Assembly (NCBI RefSeq): GCF_004151485.1
Contig: NZ_SBFF01000001.1
Coordinates: 186,001-250,000 of the forward strand
Reading direction: 5' to 3'
Length of the DNA: 64,000 bases
Origin: Sphingosinicella sp. CPCC 101087
GTDB lineage: Bacteria; Pseudomonadota; Alphaproteobacteria; Sphingomonadales; Sphingomonadaceae
In this document: positions 42,536 to 51,485 of the stretch, in pieces
How positions within the stretch are numbered: position 1 is the first letter of the stretch
How the letters are laid out: each line of letters starts with the position of its first letter
Translations under genes and position numbers: made by a program
Notes under the pieces: model-generated
What the model was told of the DNA's origin: nothing
The model's input: only the letters and a program-made list of their open reading frames with translations
Database searches by the model: none

Positions 42536-43756
42536 ATGGCAACCCAGACCGACACATCGACCGAGGCCCGTGCGGGAAGCGCGCCGACGCTGACGCTGGA
42601 GGCGCCGAGCCCGCTGCAGTCCGTTCAGCCGGAGCAAGCCGCGGGCCTCGTCCCGCTCAAGGACGAGCAGAAAAGCCAGCTCGAGGAGAGGGTGGACACC
42701 TTCGTGGCCGAACTGGTGGCGCTCGACTCCAATTCGCCCGACTTCGGCAAGAAAGTCGACCAGCTGACAACCATGGGGCGCAAGGAGATTGCCGAGGCGG
42801 CGAGCCATTCCAACCGCTTCCTCGACCGGCCGGTGAAGGCGATCAACAGCGACACCGGGATCGGCGCCGATCTGACGGAGCTGCGCAAGACGGTCGAGGC
42901 GCTCGATCCTGCCCGGGGCAACATCAGCCGCCCGCGGCGGCTGTTCGGGATCATCCCGTTCGGCAACAGCCTGCGCGGCTACTTCATGAAATATCAGTCG
43001 GCGCAGACCCATATCGCCAAGATCCTCGCGGCCCTCGCGTCCGGCAAGGACGAGCTCTTGCAGGACAATGCCGCGATAGACACCGAGCGCGCGCAGATGT
43101 GGCGGACGATGGGCAAGCTCGAGCAGATGATCCATATTTCCAAAACGCTCGACGCCAAGCTCGAGGAGAAAGCGAACGAGCTGGACGCCACCGAGCCGGC
43201 CAAGGCCAAGGCGATCCGCGAGACCGCCCTCTTCTATACCCGTCAGCGCACCACCGACCTGCTCACGCAGATGGCCGTCACGGTCCAGGGCTATCTGGCG
43301 CTCGACCTGGTCAAGAAGAACAACATCGAGCTGGTGAAGGGCGTGGACCGCGCATCGACCACGACGGTGTCGGCATTGCGCACGGCGGTGACGGTTGCCC
43401 AGGCGCTGACCAACCAGAAGCTGGTGCTCGAGCAGATTACCGCCTTGAACACGACCACGGCCAACATGATCGAGAGCACCGGCATCCTCCTGAAGACCCA
43501 GTCGGGCGAGATTCACAAGCAGGCGGCTTCGTCGACCATCCCGCTGGAAACGCTGCAACGCGCCTTCCAGAACATCTACGAGACGATGGACACGATCGAC
43601 CGGTTCAAGATCGAGGCGCTCGGGAACATGAAGCAGACCGTCGACGTGCTCGGCAAGGAGGTCGAGAAGAGCCGCGGCTATATCGCCCGCGCCGAGGGAG
43701 TCGAGCAGAACCGGCTCGCCGGCACGGAATCGCCGCTGACGGCACTCGAGGGCTGA
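42536..43756 (+). CDS. telA: Toxic anion resistance protein TelA
   Basis: A 406-residue coiled-coil protein of the TelA/KlaA family, linked to tellurite and other toxic anion or antibiotic tolerance by an unknown mechanism. Diagnostic stretches are the helical AIDTERAQMWRTMGKLEQMI, the FYTRQRTTDLLTQMAVTVQGYLALDL block, and VLEQITALNTTTANMIESTG. ATG 42536 has AAAGGAG upstream. The next gene begins one base after the stop and encodes an XpaC-like partner. Confidence 0.93.
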   Translation: MATQTDTSTEARAGSAPTLTLEAPSPLQSVQPEQAAGLVPLKDEQKSQLEERVDTFVAELVALDSNSPDFGKKVDQLTTMGRKEIAEAASHSNRFLDRPVKAINSDTGIGADLTELRKTVEALDPARGNISRPRRLFGIIPFGNSLRGYFMKYQSAQTHIAKILAALASGKDELLQDNAAIDTERAQMWRTMGKLEQMIHISKTLDAKLEEKANELDATEPAKAKAIRETALFYTRQRTTDLLTQMAVTVQGYLALDLVKKNNIELVKGVDRASTTTVSALRTAVTVAQALTNQKLVLEQITALNTTTANMIESTGILLKTQSGEIHKQAASSTIPLETLQRAFQNIYETMDTIDRFKIEALGNMKQTVDVLGKEVEKSRGYIARAEGVEQNRLAGTESPLTALEG

Positions 43757-43757
43757 G

Positions 43758-44495
43758 ATGCCGAGTCGTCCCCGCGGGGTGAACGAGATGATCGCCCGCA
43801 TGGACGATGTGATCGGTCGCATCGACCGCACGTCCGCGTCCCGCGCAGCGGAGCGCCGGAACATCTCGCGCGGCGCGGCGGCAATTGCGCGCAAGGCAAC
43901 CAATATCGGCGTCGCCATCGGGCTGCTGATCGCCGCCACCATCGCCTTCGGCCTCATCGTCGGGCCGATCGGGATAGGCGGCCTGTTCGCCGTCGCCGCC
44001 CTGATGTTCCTCGCCGTCCTCCTCTTCTCCTTCTGGCCGTCCGAGAAGCCGATCGTCGAGTTCAGGGAGGACATGCCCAACCAGGCAGTGGTCCAGCGGC
44101 TGGACAGTCTGCTGGTGCGCAAGCGCGCCGCCCTCCCCGCCCCGGCGGCGAGCCGCATCGACGCGATCAGCGCGCAGTTGCCGCTGCTCGAGAACCGCCT
44201 CGGCGAGACCCAGATTCTCGACCCGCTTGCCCAGGACGCGCGACGGCTCATGGGCAAGCACCTCCCCGAGCTGATCGAGCGATACGAACGGGTGCCGCCC
44301 GCCTATCGACACGAGCGCGACGGCGAAGGCATGACCGTGGACGAAAGGCTGATCGCCGGACTGGATGCGGCAAAGACGGCACTCGACGACCTGGGCCGCA
44401 AGCTGGCGCACGAGGATCTCACCGCCTTCGAGACTCAGGGCCGCTTCATCGAAAGCCGCTACAAGGATAGCAGCGGCGCCATCCGGAGCGAATAG
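43758..44495 (+). CDS. XpaC-like membrane protein, first copy
   Basis: A 245-residue protein with two transmembrane helices (about 50-95: VAIGLLIAATIAFGLIVGPIGIGGLFAVAALMFLAVLLF) and a helical cytoplasmic domain. The C-terminus (FETQGRFIESRYKDS) matches that of the next gene. TelA genes are often paired with xpaC-type genes, and this one fits in layout, so XpaC-like is inferred. It is translationally coupled to telA by a 1-base gap. Confidence 0.65.
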   Translation: MPSRPRGVNEMIARMDDVIGRIDRTSASRAAERRNISRGAAAIARKATNIGVAIGLLIAATIAFGLIVGPIGIGGLFAVAALMFLAVLLFSFWPSEKPIVEFREDMPNQAVVQRLDSLLVRKRAALPAPAASRIDAISAQLPLLENRLGETQILDPLAQDARRLMGKHLPELIERYERVPPAYRHERDGEGMTVDERLIAGLDAAKTALDDLGRKLAHEDLTAFETQGRFIESRYKDSSGAIRSE

Positions 44496-44510
44496 GACCG
44501 GGTTCGGGAC

Positions 44511-45230
44511 ATGGCCTTCGAGCTGGAACGCGTCCTTTACGAAACCGAGGATTTCCTCAGGCGCAATCTGCGTTCGCGCAGTGCGCGAGAGGCGCAAAAG
44601 CGCCGCGCCCAGCGCAAGTTTCGGGAAGCGATTCGGCGCATGCGGCGCGCCGGTTTCATTCTCGTCGCCTTGCTGCTCGCTTTGGTCCTGGTCAGCATCT
44701 TCGTCGTCGAGATCGGCTTTCTCACCTGGATGGTGGCGCTGCCGACCGTGCTCCTCGTCTCGCTCATGTCGCTGTTCTGGCCATCGCGGCGGGCGGTGCA
44801 GCTGGCAGCGGAGACGCCGGTCGTGCCTCTGGGCGAACTGGCGGTGCGCGCCGAGGACGGACTGATCGACCGGAGCAAGGAGCTTCCCGGGCGAGCCCTC
44901 CCCGCTGCCGATGCGATTATCGCCCGGCTGAGCGAGCTGCAGCCGCACCTCGACACGCTCGATCCCCGCTCGACGCTTGCCGGCGACGCGCGGCGGCTGA
45001 TCGGCGAGCATCTGCCGCGGCTGGTCGATTCCTACCTCGAACTGCCGCCGAGCCGGCGCGGGCCGGCGGCGGAAAGCACGTCACGCTTCACGGAAAGCCT
45101 CGACATCGTCGGCCAGGAGCTCGACCATCTGATCGATCAATGCTGCCGCGACCGGCACTTGAGCTTCGAGACCCAGCGCCGCTTCATCGAGACGCGCTAT
45201 CGCGAGGACCCTCACCTCAAGGGGGAGTGA
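44511..45230 (+). CDS. XpaC-like membrane protein, second copy
   Basis: A 239-residue protein paralogous to the preceding one. It has a basic N-terminus, two transmembrane helices (about 45-90) and the shared C-terminal domain (GDARRLIGEHLPRLVDSYLELPPSRRG and FETQRRFIETRYREDP). The two differ most at the N-terminus. It follows in the same operon after 15 bases. Function unknown. Confidence 0.65.
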   Translation: MAFELERVLYETEDFLRRNLRSRSAREAQKRRAQRKFREAIRRMRRAGFILVALLLALVLVSIFVVEIGFLTWMVALPTVLLVSLMSLFWPSRRAVQLAAETPVVPLGELAVRAEDGLIDRSKELPGRALPAADAIIARLSELQPHLDTLDPRSTLAGDARRLIGEHLPRLVDSYLELPPSRRGPAAESTSRFTESLDIVGQELDHLIDQCCRDRHLSFETQRRFIETRYREDPHLKGE

Positions 45231-45296
45231 TCCTTCGATTCCCGCCTCGCGTCGCTCAGCAGCCGGTCGGATTTGCTGGAATCGGAGGACCGTGCT

Positions 45297-46634
45297 TCAC
45301 CGTTCGCCCGGCAGGGCAATGCCGCGCAGCGACTTGCCGGCGGTTTCGATCAGGAAGAGCAAGGCGACGGCGCCGACCACGCAGGCACCCATCATATAAT
45401 AAGCCGGAAAGAGCGAGTCCCCTGTTCGGTCGATCAGCCAGCTGTTTGCCGCCGGTGCCGTGCCGCCGAACAGCGACGTCGCGACGTTGTAGGAAATCGC
45501 GAAGCCGGCAAAGCGGACGTGGGTCGGGAACATGGCCGGGAAGGTCGCGGAGATCGTCGCCAGCTGGGGCACGTACAGGAAGCCGAGCAAGGCGAAGCCG
45601 ACGATCGCCCCGGCCAATCCGGTCTCCATCAGGTGGTAGAGCGGGATGACGGCGACGAACAGGCCGATCAGCGAGAACCACCAGAGCGGCTTGCGGCCAA
45701 ACCGGTCGGACAAGGCGCCGGCCAAGGGCAAGAACAACATCATGAACAGCATGCCGGCGATCGGCACGATCAGGGCGGCCTCGGTGGTCAGGCCCAGCCG
45801 CCGCTGGAGATAGGTCGGCATGTAGCTCAGCAGCGTATAGTTGACGACGTTGAGGGCGACGACCATGCCGCCCATGACCAGCAGCGGCCGCCAGTAATCG
45901 CGCATCAGATCGGCCAGCTCGCTGCGGCTGCTTTTCTCCTTCTGCCCCTTCTGCTCGATCTCGCGGAAGATCGGCGTGTCCTCCATGCGGGAGCGCAGGT
46001 AGAGGCCGATCAACCCCATCGGGCCGGCGACCAGGAACGGAATGCGCCAGCCCCATTCGTGCATCGCCTCGCTGCCGAGCCAGAGCGAGAAGCCCAGCAT
46101 CAGCAGGGCGCCCAGCGAAAAGCCGGCAAGCGTGCCGACCTCGAGGAAGCTGCCGTAGAAGCCGCGTCGCGCGTCGGGAGCATATTCGGCCATGAAGGTG
46201 GCGGCGCCGCCATATTCCCCGCCGGTCGAGAAGCCTTGGACCATTCGGAGCAGGATGAGCAGCACGGGGGCCCAGAAGCCGATCGTGTCATAGGCCGGGA
46301 TGAGCCCGACGCAGACAGTCGCGCCGGCCATCAGCAGGATGGTGAACGCGAGGACCGATTTGCGGCCGAGGCGGTCGCCGAGCGGTCCCCAAAACAGGCC
46401 ACCCAGAGGCCGGATGAGGAAGGAGATGGCGAAGGTGCCGAGCGCGAACAGGGTTGCGGACTCCGCCTCTCCCGGAAAGAGCGCTGCGGAGATGTAGACA
46501 ACGCCATAGGCATAAATGCCGTAGTCGAACCATTCGGTGGCGTTGCCCATCGCCGAGGCGGCAATCGCCCGCCTGATGATGCGGGGATCGGTGGCGGGCT
46601 CGCCGGCGGGGACGTGGTTCGCGGCATCGGTCAT
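45297..46634 (-). CDS. MFS transporter, metabolite:H+ symporter family (ProP-like)
   Basis: A 445-residue twelve-helix transporter of the MHS subfamily. Signature motifs are NATEWFDYGIYAYG in helix 1, the loop GDRLGRKSVLAFTILLMAG, LRMVQGFSTGGEYGGAATFMAEYAP and the second-half GALSDRFGRKPLWW. Members carry proline, betaine, dicarboxylates or aromatic acids with protons. The substrate is not predictable here. Its start overlaps the stop of the upstream MFS gene by 4 bases. Confidence 0.9.
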   Translation of the reverse strand: MTDAANHVPAGEPATDPRIIRRAIAASAMGNATEWFDYGIYAYGVVYISAALFPGEAESATLFALGTFAISFLIRPLGGLFWGPLGDRLGRKSVLAFTILLMAGATVCVGLIPAYDTIGFWAPVLLILLRMVQGFSTGGEYGGAATFMAEYAPDARRGFYGSFLEVGTLAGFSLGALLMLGFSLWLGSEAMHEWGWRIPFLVAGPMGLIGLYLRSRMEDTPIFREIEQKGQKEKSSRSELADLMRDYWRPLLVMGGMVVALNVVNYTLLSYMPTYLQRRLGLTTEAALIVPIAGMLFMMLFLPLAGALSDRFGRKPLWWFSLIGLFVAVIPLYHLMETGLAGAIVGFALLGFLYVPQLATISATFPAMFPTHVRFAGFAISYNVATSLFGGTAPAANSWLIDRTGDSLFPAYYMMGACVVGAVALLFLIETAGKSLRGIALPGER

Positions 46635-47917
46635 CCTGTTCTCCTGGCTGTCGCGGACTGGTCCGCGTCGCTTGGGGGGGAGGCCGCACTGTCCCCATCC
46701 GGCGTCCGAGGATCAAGCCTTGCGGACATCGGGGTGGTTCGCGGCAGGATCTGGTAGGCGCCCTGGCGTTCGCTCGGCACCGGCGCCCGCGCCCATTGGC
46801 GCCACAGGCCGAAGGCGACCGCAGCGGCGGCACAGACGGCCACTGCAATGAAGAGGCCGCCGGGGCCGGCCGCCGACATCGCACCCGCTCCGACGAGCGG
46901 ACCGGCGGCCGCGCCGGCCGAATAGAGCAGCACCAACCCGCCGCTCGCCGCGACGCGCTGCCCCCCTGTCAGATGGTCATTGGTATGGGCGACGCAGAGC
47001 GGATAAAGCGCGAAACTCAGGCCGCCGAACAGAAAACCGGCGATCATCAGCGGCACGCCCGGCGTCGCGACCAGAGCAAGCGCGACGCCCACCCCGACGG
47101 TGCCGGCGAAGGCGAATACGATGATCCGCCTGCGGTCGAATCGATCGGACAGGCGGCCGAGCGGCCATTGCAGGGCGATGCCCCCGACGATGACGAGGCT
47201 CATGAAGAATGCCGTGTCCGACAAGTCCATCCCGAGCCCACGAGCGTATACGGGACCCAGCCCGTAAAAGGCCCCGAGCATGATCCCGGTCAAAGTGGCG
47301 CCAACGACGCCGAGCGGGGAGACGGCGTAGAGCCGGCTCAGCGAAAAGGATGAGTTCTCGCCGATCGGCGGCCCCGCCGACCGGGTCAGGGTCACCGGTA
47401 TGACGGCGAGCGAGATCAGGATCGACGCGGTGACGTAGGCCATGACCGGGGCGCCGCCGCTGACGTTCAGCAATTGCTGGCCAAGCGCCTGACCGGAATA
47501 GAGGAAGATCATGTAGGCGGCGAGGACCCCGCCTCGATCGGGGCCTTCCGCGCGATCGTTGAGCCAGCTTTCGAGGCAGACGAACACGCCGGCAACGCAG
47601 AAGCCGTCCACCAGGCGCAGGAGGGCCCAGAAGAGCGGCGCCTCGAGAGCCGCATACGTCAGGGTGCTCGCCGAAAAGAGCGACACGAAGGCCGCGAAGG
47701 CGCGAATGTGCCCGACGCGCTGGATCACCGGCGGTACTCGAAGCGATCCAAGGGTGAGACCCACGAAATAGGCGGTCGCGACGAGGCCGATGAGGATCGG
47801 GCCGCTGCCTTGCGCCTCCAGGCGCAAGCTCACCAGAGTGGTCATATAGCCGCCCCCGGCCATCAGCATCAGGATGGCGAGGAGCAGGCTGCGCACGTTG
47901 AGGATCGAAGCCGGCAC
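46631..47917 (-). CDS. MFS transporter (YcaD-like)
   Basis: A 428-residue twelve-helix major facilitator transporter. Features include ILMLMAGGGYMTTLVSLRLEAQG in helix 1, LVDGFCVAGVFVCLESWLNDRAEG and the loop GRLSDRFDRRRIIV. The pattern is of the small YcaD/YfkF-like drug/metabolite group. The C-terminal tail after about residue 385 is polar and disordered. It is coupled to the ProP-like transporter gene downstream by a 4-base overlap. Confidence 0.85.
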   Translation of the reverse strand: MPASILNVRSLLLAILMLMAGGGYMTTLVSLRLEAQGSGPILIGLVATAYFVGLTLGSLRVPPVIQRVGHIRAFAAFVSLFSASTLTYAALEAPLFWALLRLVDGFCVAGVFVCLESWLNDRAEGPDRGGVLAAYMIFLYSGQALGQQLLNVSGGAPVMAYVTASILISLAVIPVTLTRSAGPPIGENSSFSLSRLYAVSPLGVVGATLTGIMLGAFYGLGPVYARGLGMDLSDTAFFMSLVIVGGIALQWPLGRLSDRFDRRRIIVFAFAGTVGVGVALALVATPGVPLMIAGFLFGGLSFALYPLCVAHTNDHLTGGQRVAASGGLVLLYSAGAAAGPLVGAGAMSAAGPGGLFIAVAVCAAAAVAFGLWRQWARAPVPSERQGAYQILPRTTPMSARLDPRTPDGDSAASPPSDADQSATARRTG

Positions 47918-47971
47918 GTACCGTCAATGAAAAGTCACTGTCTGCGTTCCCGCCGAGGAACGATACGGCCG

Positions 47972-48175
47972 TCAGGAGGTGGTCCTTGCGCGGGATGCCG
48001 GCTTTCGCTTGTCGGCCAGCCGCGCGACCACCTCGGTCGGTGTCTGGGAAACGGTGAAATGGTCGTCCCTGGAGAAATGGATGACCGTCTCGCCGCCTTC
48101 GGTGGGGATGATGTAGCGGACATGCTCCGGGGCAACGGCAATGCTGTCCCCGTCAGTGAGTGTGAACCAGATCAA
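47972..48175 (-). CDS. Small FlbD-like protein
   Basis: A 67-residue protein with the pattern of flagellar FlbD-family small proteins: MIWFTLTDGDSIAVAPEHVRYIIP, then a second strand pair and SQTPTEVVARLADKR. The FlbD label is by resemblance. No flagellar genes are nearby, so it may be a stand-alone member with a different role. It is divergent from the symporter gene. Confidence 0.55.
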   Translation of the reverse strand: MIWFTLTDGDSIAVAPEHVRYIIPTEGGETVIHFSRDDHFTVSQTPTEVVARLADKRKPASRARTTS

Positions 48176-48341
48176 GACGACCTCCTGGCTTCCATAGAAA
48201 TGAGGGGAGCGGATTGGCTAGCCCCGTTATCCGCTTGTGGACGAGGGCGGACAAGGGGCTTGGGCCGTCCATCCGTCCCTGCTGCGGGAGGGTGCATGGC
48301 CGCTCTTGCCCGGCGCGCCGGGTGCGGCCAAAGCCTCGGCG

Positions 48342-49328
48342 ATGCTGGCCCGATTGCTGCCCGACCGCTTCGTCCTTTGGCTGCTCGCCGCGGTCGCGCT
48401 GGCGATCGCCTTTCCAGTCGCCGGCGGCACGGCGGCCGCGGTGGACAGCCTGACGCTGGCGGCGATCTTCTCCTTGTTCTTCCTCCACGGCGTCCGGCTC
48501 CCGCGCGAGGCCTTGTTGTCGGGCGTGACCGACTGGAAGCTGCACGTCGCCATCCTCGCCCTCACCTTCGTGGCCTTCCCGCTGGCGGGACTTGGGCTCG
48601 CCGCAGCCTTCCCCGGCTTGCTGCCGCCCTCTTTGTGGAGCGGTCTTCTGTTCCTTTGCGCTCTGCCATCCACGGTGCAAAGCTCGATCGCTTATACATC
48701 TATCGCCCGAGGCAATGTCGCAGGTGCGGTGGCGGCCGCCGCCTTCTCCAATCTCGCCGGCGTGTTCCTGACCCCGCTCCTCGTCGCTCTGATGCTGAAG
48801 GCGTCGGGCGTCTCGATCTCGGCGGCCGGCATCGGCAAGATCTTCGCGCTGCTGTTCCTGCCTTTCCTCCTTGGCCACGGCCTGCGGCCGCTGCTGCTGC
48901 CGTTCGTCGCGAAGCGGCCAAGGCTCGCCACTCTGGTCGACAAGGGAACGATCCTCCTCGCCGTCTACGGCGCCTTCTCGGCAGCCACGGTGGAAGGCGT
49001 ATGGCGGCGGCTCCCAAGGGAGGATCTGGCGATCCTGGCGGGCATACTCGTCCTCCTGCTCGCGTTGATCCTCGCCGCGGCCTGGGCGCTCGGCCGCTTC
49101 GGCGGCTTCGCTCGCCCGAGCCGCGCCGCAATCCTCTTCTGCGGGTCGGTCAAGGGCCTCGCGACCGGCGTGCCCATGGCGCGGATCCTCTTTCCGGGAC
49201 CCGCGGCCGGCCTGATCATCCTGCCTGTCATGATCTTCCACAGCATCCAGCTCGTCATCTGTGCCTGGATCGCAGGCGCCATGGCGCAGGCGGGAAAGGA
49301 GGATGGCGAGGCTTCCGCGGCGACGTAG
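48342..49328 (+). CDS. Bile acid:sodium symporter family transporter
   Basis: A 328-residue protein of about ten helices in the SBF-like (BASS/P7) family, related to plant-type sodium/organate carriers. Helix-break motifs such as LFLCALPSTVQSSIAYTSIARGN and CGSVKGLATGVPMARILFP match. I chose ATG 48342 for typical family length; in-frame starts upstream add polar sequence. Substrate unknown. It converges on the aminotransferase gene, three bases apart. Confidence 0.88.
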   Translation: MLARLLPDRFVLWLLAAVALAIAFPVAGGTAAAVDSLTLAAIFSLFFLHGVRLPREALLSGVTDWKLHVAILALTFVAFPLAGLGLAAAFPGLLPPSLWSGLLFLCALPSTVQSSIAYTSIARGNVAGAVAAAAFSNLAGVFLTPLLVALMLKASGVSISAAGIGKIFALLFLPFLLGHGLRPLLLPFVAKRPRLATLVDKGTILLAVYGAFSAATVEGVWRRLPREDLAILAGILVLLLALILAAAWALGRFGGFARPSRAAILFCGSVKGLATGVPMARILFPGPAAGLIILPVMIFHSIQLVICAWIAGAMAQAGKEDGEASAAT

Positions 49329-49331
49329 AAT

Positions 49332-50489
49332 TCAGGCGAACAGCGCCCTCGCTCTGCCGAGCCGCTCGATTCCCTCGTCGAGCGTCTCGCGCTTCTTGGC
49401 GAAGCATAAGCGGACGACGCTGATGACCGGATCTTCGGTGTAGAAGGCCGATACGGGGATGGCGGCGACGCCGGCTTCGTGGACGGCGCGCTCACAGAAA
49501 ACGACGTCGTCGACGGCGATGCCCGATGCGGGGAGATCGATCGACAGAAAATAGGTCGCCTCGGCCGCCAGGGTGACGAAGCCCTGGCCTTCGAGGCCGC
49601 GACGCAGATGGTCGCGCGCCTGGGCGAAGCCCGAGGTTGTCCGCTCGAGGTCGTCGGGCGGCTTGGAAAGCCCGTAGGCGACCGCTGTCTGCAGATTGGG
49701 CGCGGTCGAATAAGTGACGAACTGGTGAGCCTTGGCCACGACGTCGGCAAGTGCCGGCGGTGCGACGATCCAGCCGACCTTCCAGCCCGTCAGCGAGAAG
49801 ATCTTGCCGGCCGAGCCGACCTTCACCGTCCGCTCGGCCATTCCGGGCAGCGCCGACAGGGGTAGGAAGAGGCGGCCGTCGAAAACGACATGCTCCCACA
49901 CCTCGTCGGTCAGCGCGATCGCGCCGGCGGCCAAGCAGGCTTCCGCGAGCAAGGCGAGCTCTTCGCGGTCGAACAGGCGTGAGGTGGGATTGTGCGGATT
50001 GTTGAACACGACCAGCCGAGTACGGGTGGTGAAGGCGGCGGCGAGCGCCTCACCCGTGATCCGCCAGTCAGGCGGAGCCAGCTTGACCAGCCGCGGCACG
50101 CCGCCGGCGCGGCGGACCAGGGGCAGATAGGCATCATAGAGCGGCTGGAACAGGACGACCTCGTCGCCCGGCTCGATCAGGGCGAGCAGGGCGGAAGCCA
50201 GCGCCTCGGTGGCACCCGAAGTGACGATTATTCCACCTGCGTCGAGCTCGAGACCCTGAAACCGCCGATAATGAGCGGCGACCGCCTCGCGCAGCTCCGG
50301 CAGACCGCGCATCGGCGCATATTGGTTCGAGCCGGCTCGCACCGCCTGCGCGGCGCGGTCGAGCACGTCCTCCGGCCAGCCGAAATCGGGAAAGCCCTGG
50401 CCGAGATTGACTGCGCCCAGCGCGCGGGCGAGCCCGGACATGTGGTCGAAGATGGTGATGGGAAGATCGGCGAAGAGCGGATTCGTCAT
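49332..50489 (-). CDS. Class I/II aminotransferase (methionine/kynurenine aminotransferase-like)
   Basis: A 385-residue PLP aminotransferase. Landmarks are VNLGQGFPDFGWPEDVLD, QYAPMRGLPELREAVA, FNNPHNPTSRLFDREEL, and the PLP lysine in KVGSAGKIFSLTGWKVGW. The overall pattern is close to YbdL-type methionine aminotransferases and kynurenine aminotransferases. ATG 50489 begins MTNPLFADLPITIFDHMSGLA; the ATG at 50507 adds 6 residues. Confidence 0.88.
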   Translation of the reverse strand: MTNPLFADLPITIFDHMSGLARALGAVNLGQGFPDFGWPEDVLDRAAQAVRAGSNQYAPMRGLPELREAVAAHYRRFQGLELDAGGIIVTSGATEALASALLALIEPGDEVVLFQPLYDAYLPLVRRAGGVPRLVKLAPPDWRITGEALAAAFTTRTRLVVFNNPHNPTSRLFDREELALLAEACLAAGAIALTDEVWEHVVFDGRLFLPLSALPGMAERTVKVGSAGKIFSLTGWKVGWIVAPPALADVVAKAHQFVTYSTAPNLQTAVAYGLSKPPDDLERTTSGFAQARDHLRRGLEGQGFVTLAAEATYFLSIDLPASGIAVDDVVFCERAVHEAGVAAIPVSAFYTEDPVISVVRLCFAKKRETLDEGIERLGRARALFA

Positions 50490-50532
50490 CGCCCGCAGGC
50501 ATAGCATGGACGGAGGCGGTGCAAATACAAGG

Positions 50533-50563
50533 AAGGCCCGGCGCCATCCGGGCGCCGGGCCTT
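50533..50563 (-). terminator. Rho-independent terminator
   Basis: A 13-bp perfect stem (50533-50545 with 50551-50563) with a 5-base loop, followed on the minus strand by TTCCTTGTATTTGC. It ends the transcript of the Gly-rich secreted protein gene. Confidence 0.85.
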
Positions 50564-50606
50564 CGCCGACCGAGGACCTCGAGTCCTCTCCCGCGCTGGC
50601 GAGCGG

Positions 50607-51404
50607 TCAGCGGTTCCGCGCGTCCGCCGACCGGGCCTGATCGCGCGCCTCGCGGCGGACGTCGCCGCGACCCATGGCCGAGACCAGGGCGTCGCCGGAG
50701 ACGGAGAAATTGTCCGCCGGCAGCGCGGCCAGCCGGTCGCCGACGCCGACGATCACCGTGTCGACGGCGCCATTGGCGGCGGCCCGCAGCGACTGGACCT
50801 CGCCGATCGCCCGGCCCGACGTGTCACGCACGATCATGCCCGGCGACACCGTCAGCGCACCCGCCGCAGCGGCCGCGGCCGAACCGGCCGCCGCGAGCGA
50901 GCCGCTGCCCGAGGAAAGCCCGCCATTGGCGGCTCCCGCGGCGCTGCCCTGCGCGGAGGCGGCCGCGTTGCCGGAAGCGCCCAGAAGGCCACCTGCGGCG
51001 GCGCCCGCGCTTCCGACGGCGCTGCCGACCGCGTCCGTGCCGATCAGCTGCGCGCCGGCACCGGCTTCGCCGGAGCCGCCGCCGCTCGCGTCGCCGGACG
51101 CTCCGGGCGAACCGAGCGCGGTATCGGCGGCCACGGCGAGCGACCCGCCCGCTTCGGCATTGCTCTCCGCGCGCGCATCCGCGCGGCCGGAGCGGGTGTC
51201 GATGCTGCGATCGATCCGCGTGGCGCCGGATCCGGAAAGGGCCCCGCCGACGCTCTGATTGATGCCGCCCAGGGAGCCCCCCAGTGCCCCGCCGAGCTGA
51301 CCTCCGAGTTGGCCGCCCAGACCGCCACCGCCCAGCAGTTGGGCCGAGGCCGGGGCGCCGACGAGGACGGCGCCGCCGGCCGCGAGTTTCAGAACGAGCT
51401 TCAT
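50607..51404 (-). CDS. Gly/Ala-rich secreted protein with PRC-barrel-like C-terminus
   Basis: A 265-residue exported protein. Signal peptide MKLVLKLAAGGAVLVGAPASA is followed by repeats of LGGQLGGQLGGALGGSLGG (about 23-47) and a long Gly/Ala/Ser region (about 85-185). The last 80 residues (SPGMIVRDTSGRAIGEVQSL and on) resemble a PRC-barrel fold. ATG 51404 has AAGGAG upstream. Such repeats suggest an envelope or surface role, but function is unknown. It ends with a strong terminator. Confidence 0.7.
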   Translation of the reverse strand: MKLVLKLAAGGAVLVGAPASAQLLGGGGLGGQLGGQLGGALGGSLGGINQSVGGALSGSGATRIDRSIDTRSGRADARAESNAEAGGSLAVAADTALGSPGASGDASGGGSGEAGAGAQLIGTDAVGSAVGSAGAAAGGLLGASGNAAASAQGSAAGAANGGLSSGSGSLAAAGSAAAAAAGALTVSPGMIVRDTSGRAIGEVQSLRAAANGAVDTVIVGVGDRLAALPADNFSVSGDALVSAMGRGDVRREARDQARSADARNR

Positions 51405-51485
51405 GGTCAGTCTCCTTGCCATTCGAGGAAATGGGGTCCTCATGGGGCTAACGAGACGAACCGCCGGTTTAATCCCGGAAGGCTA

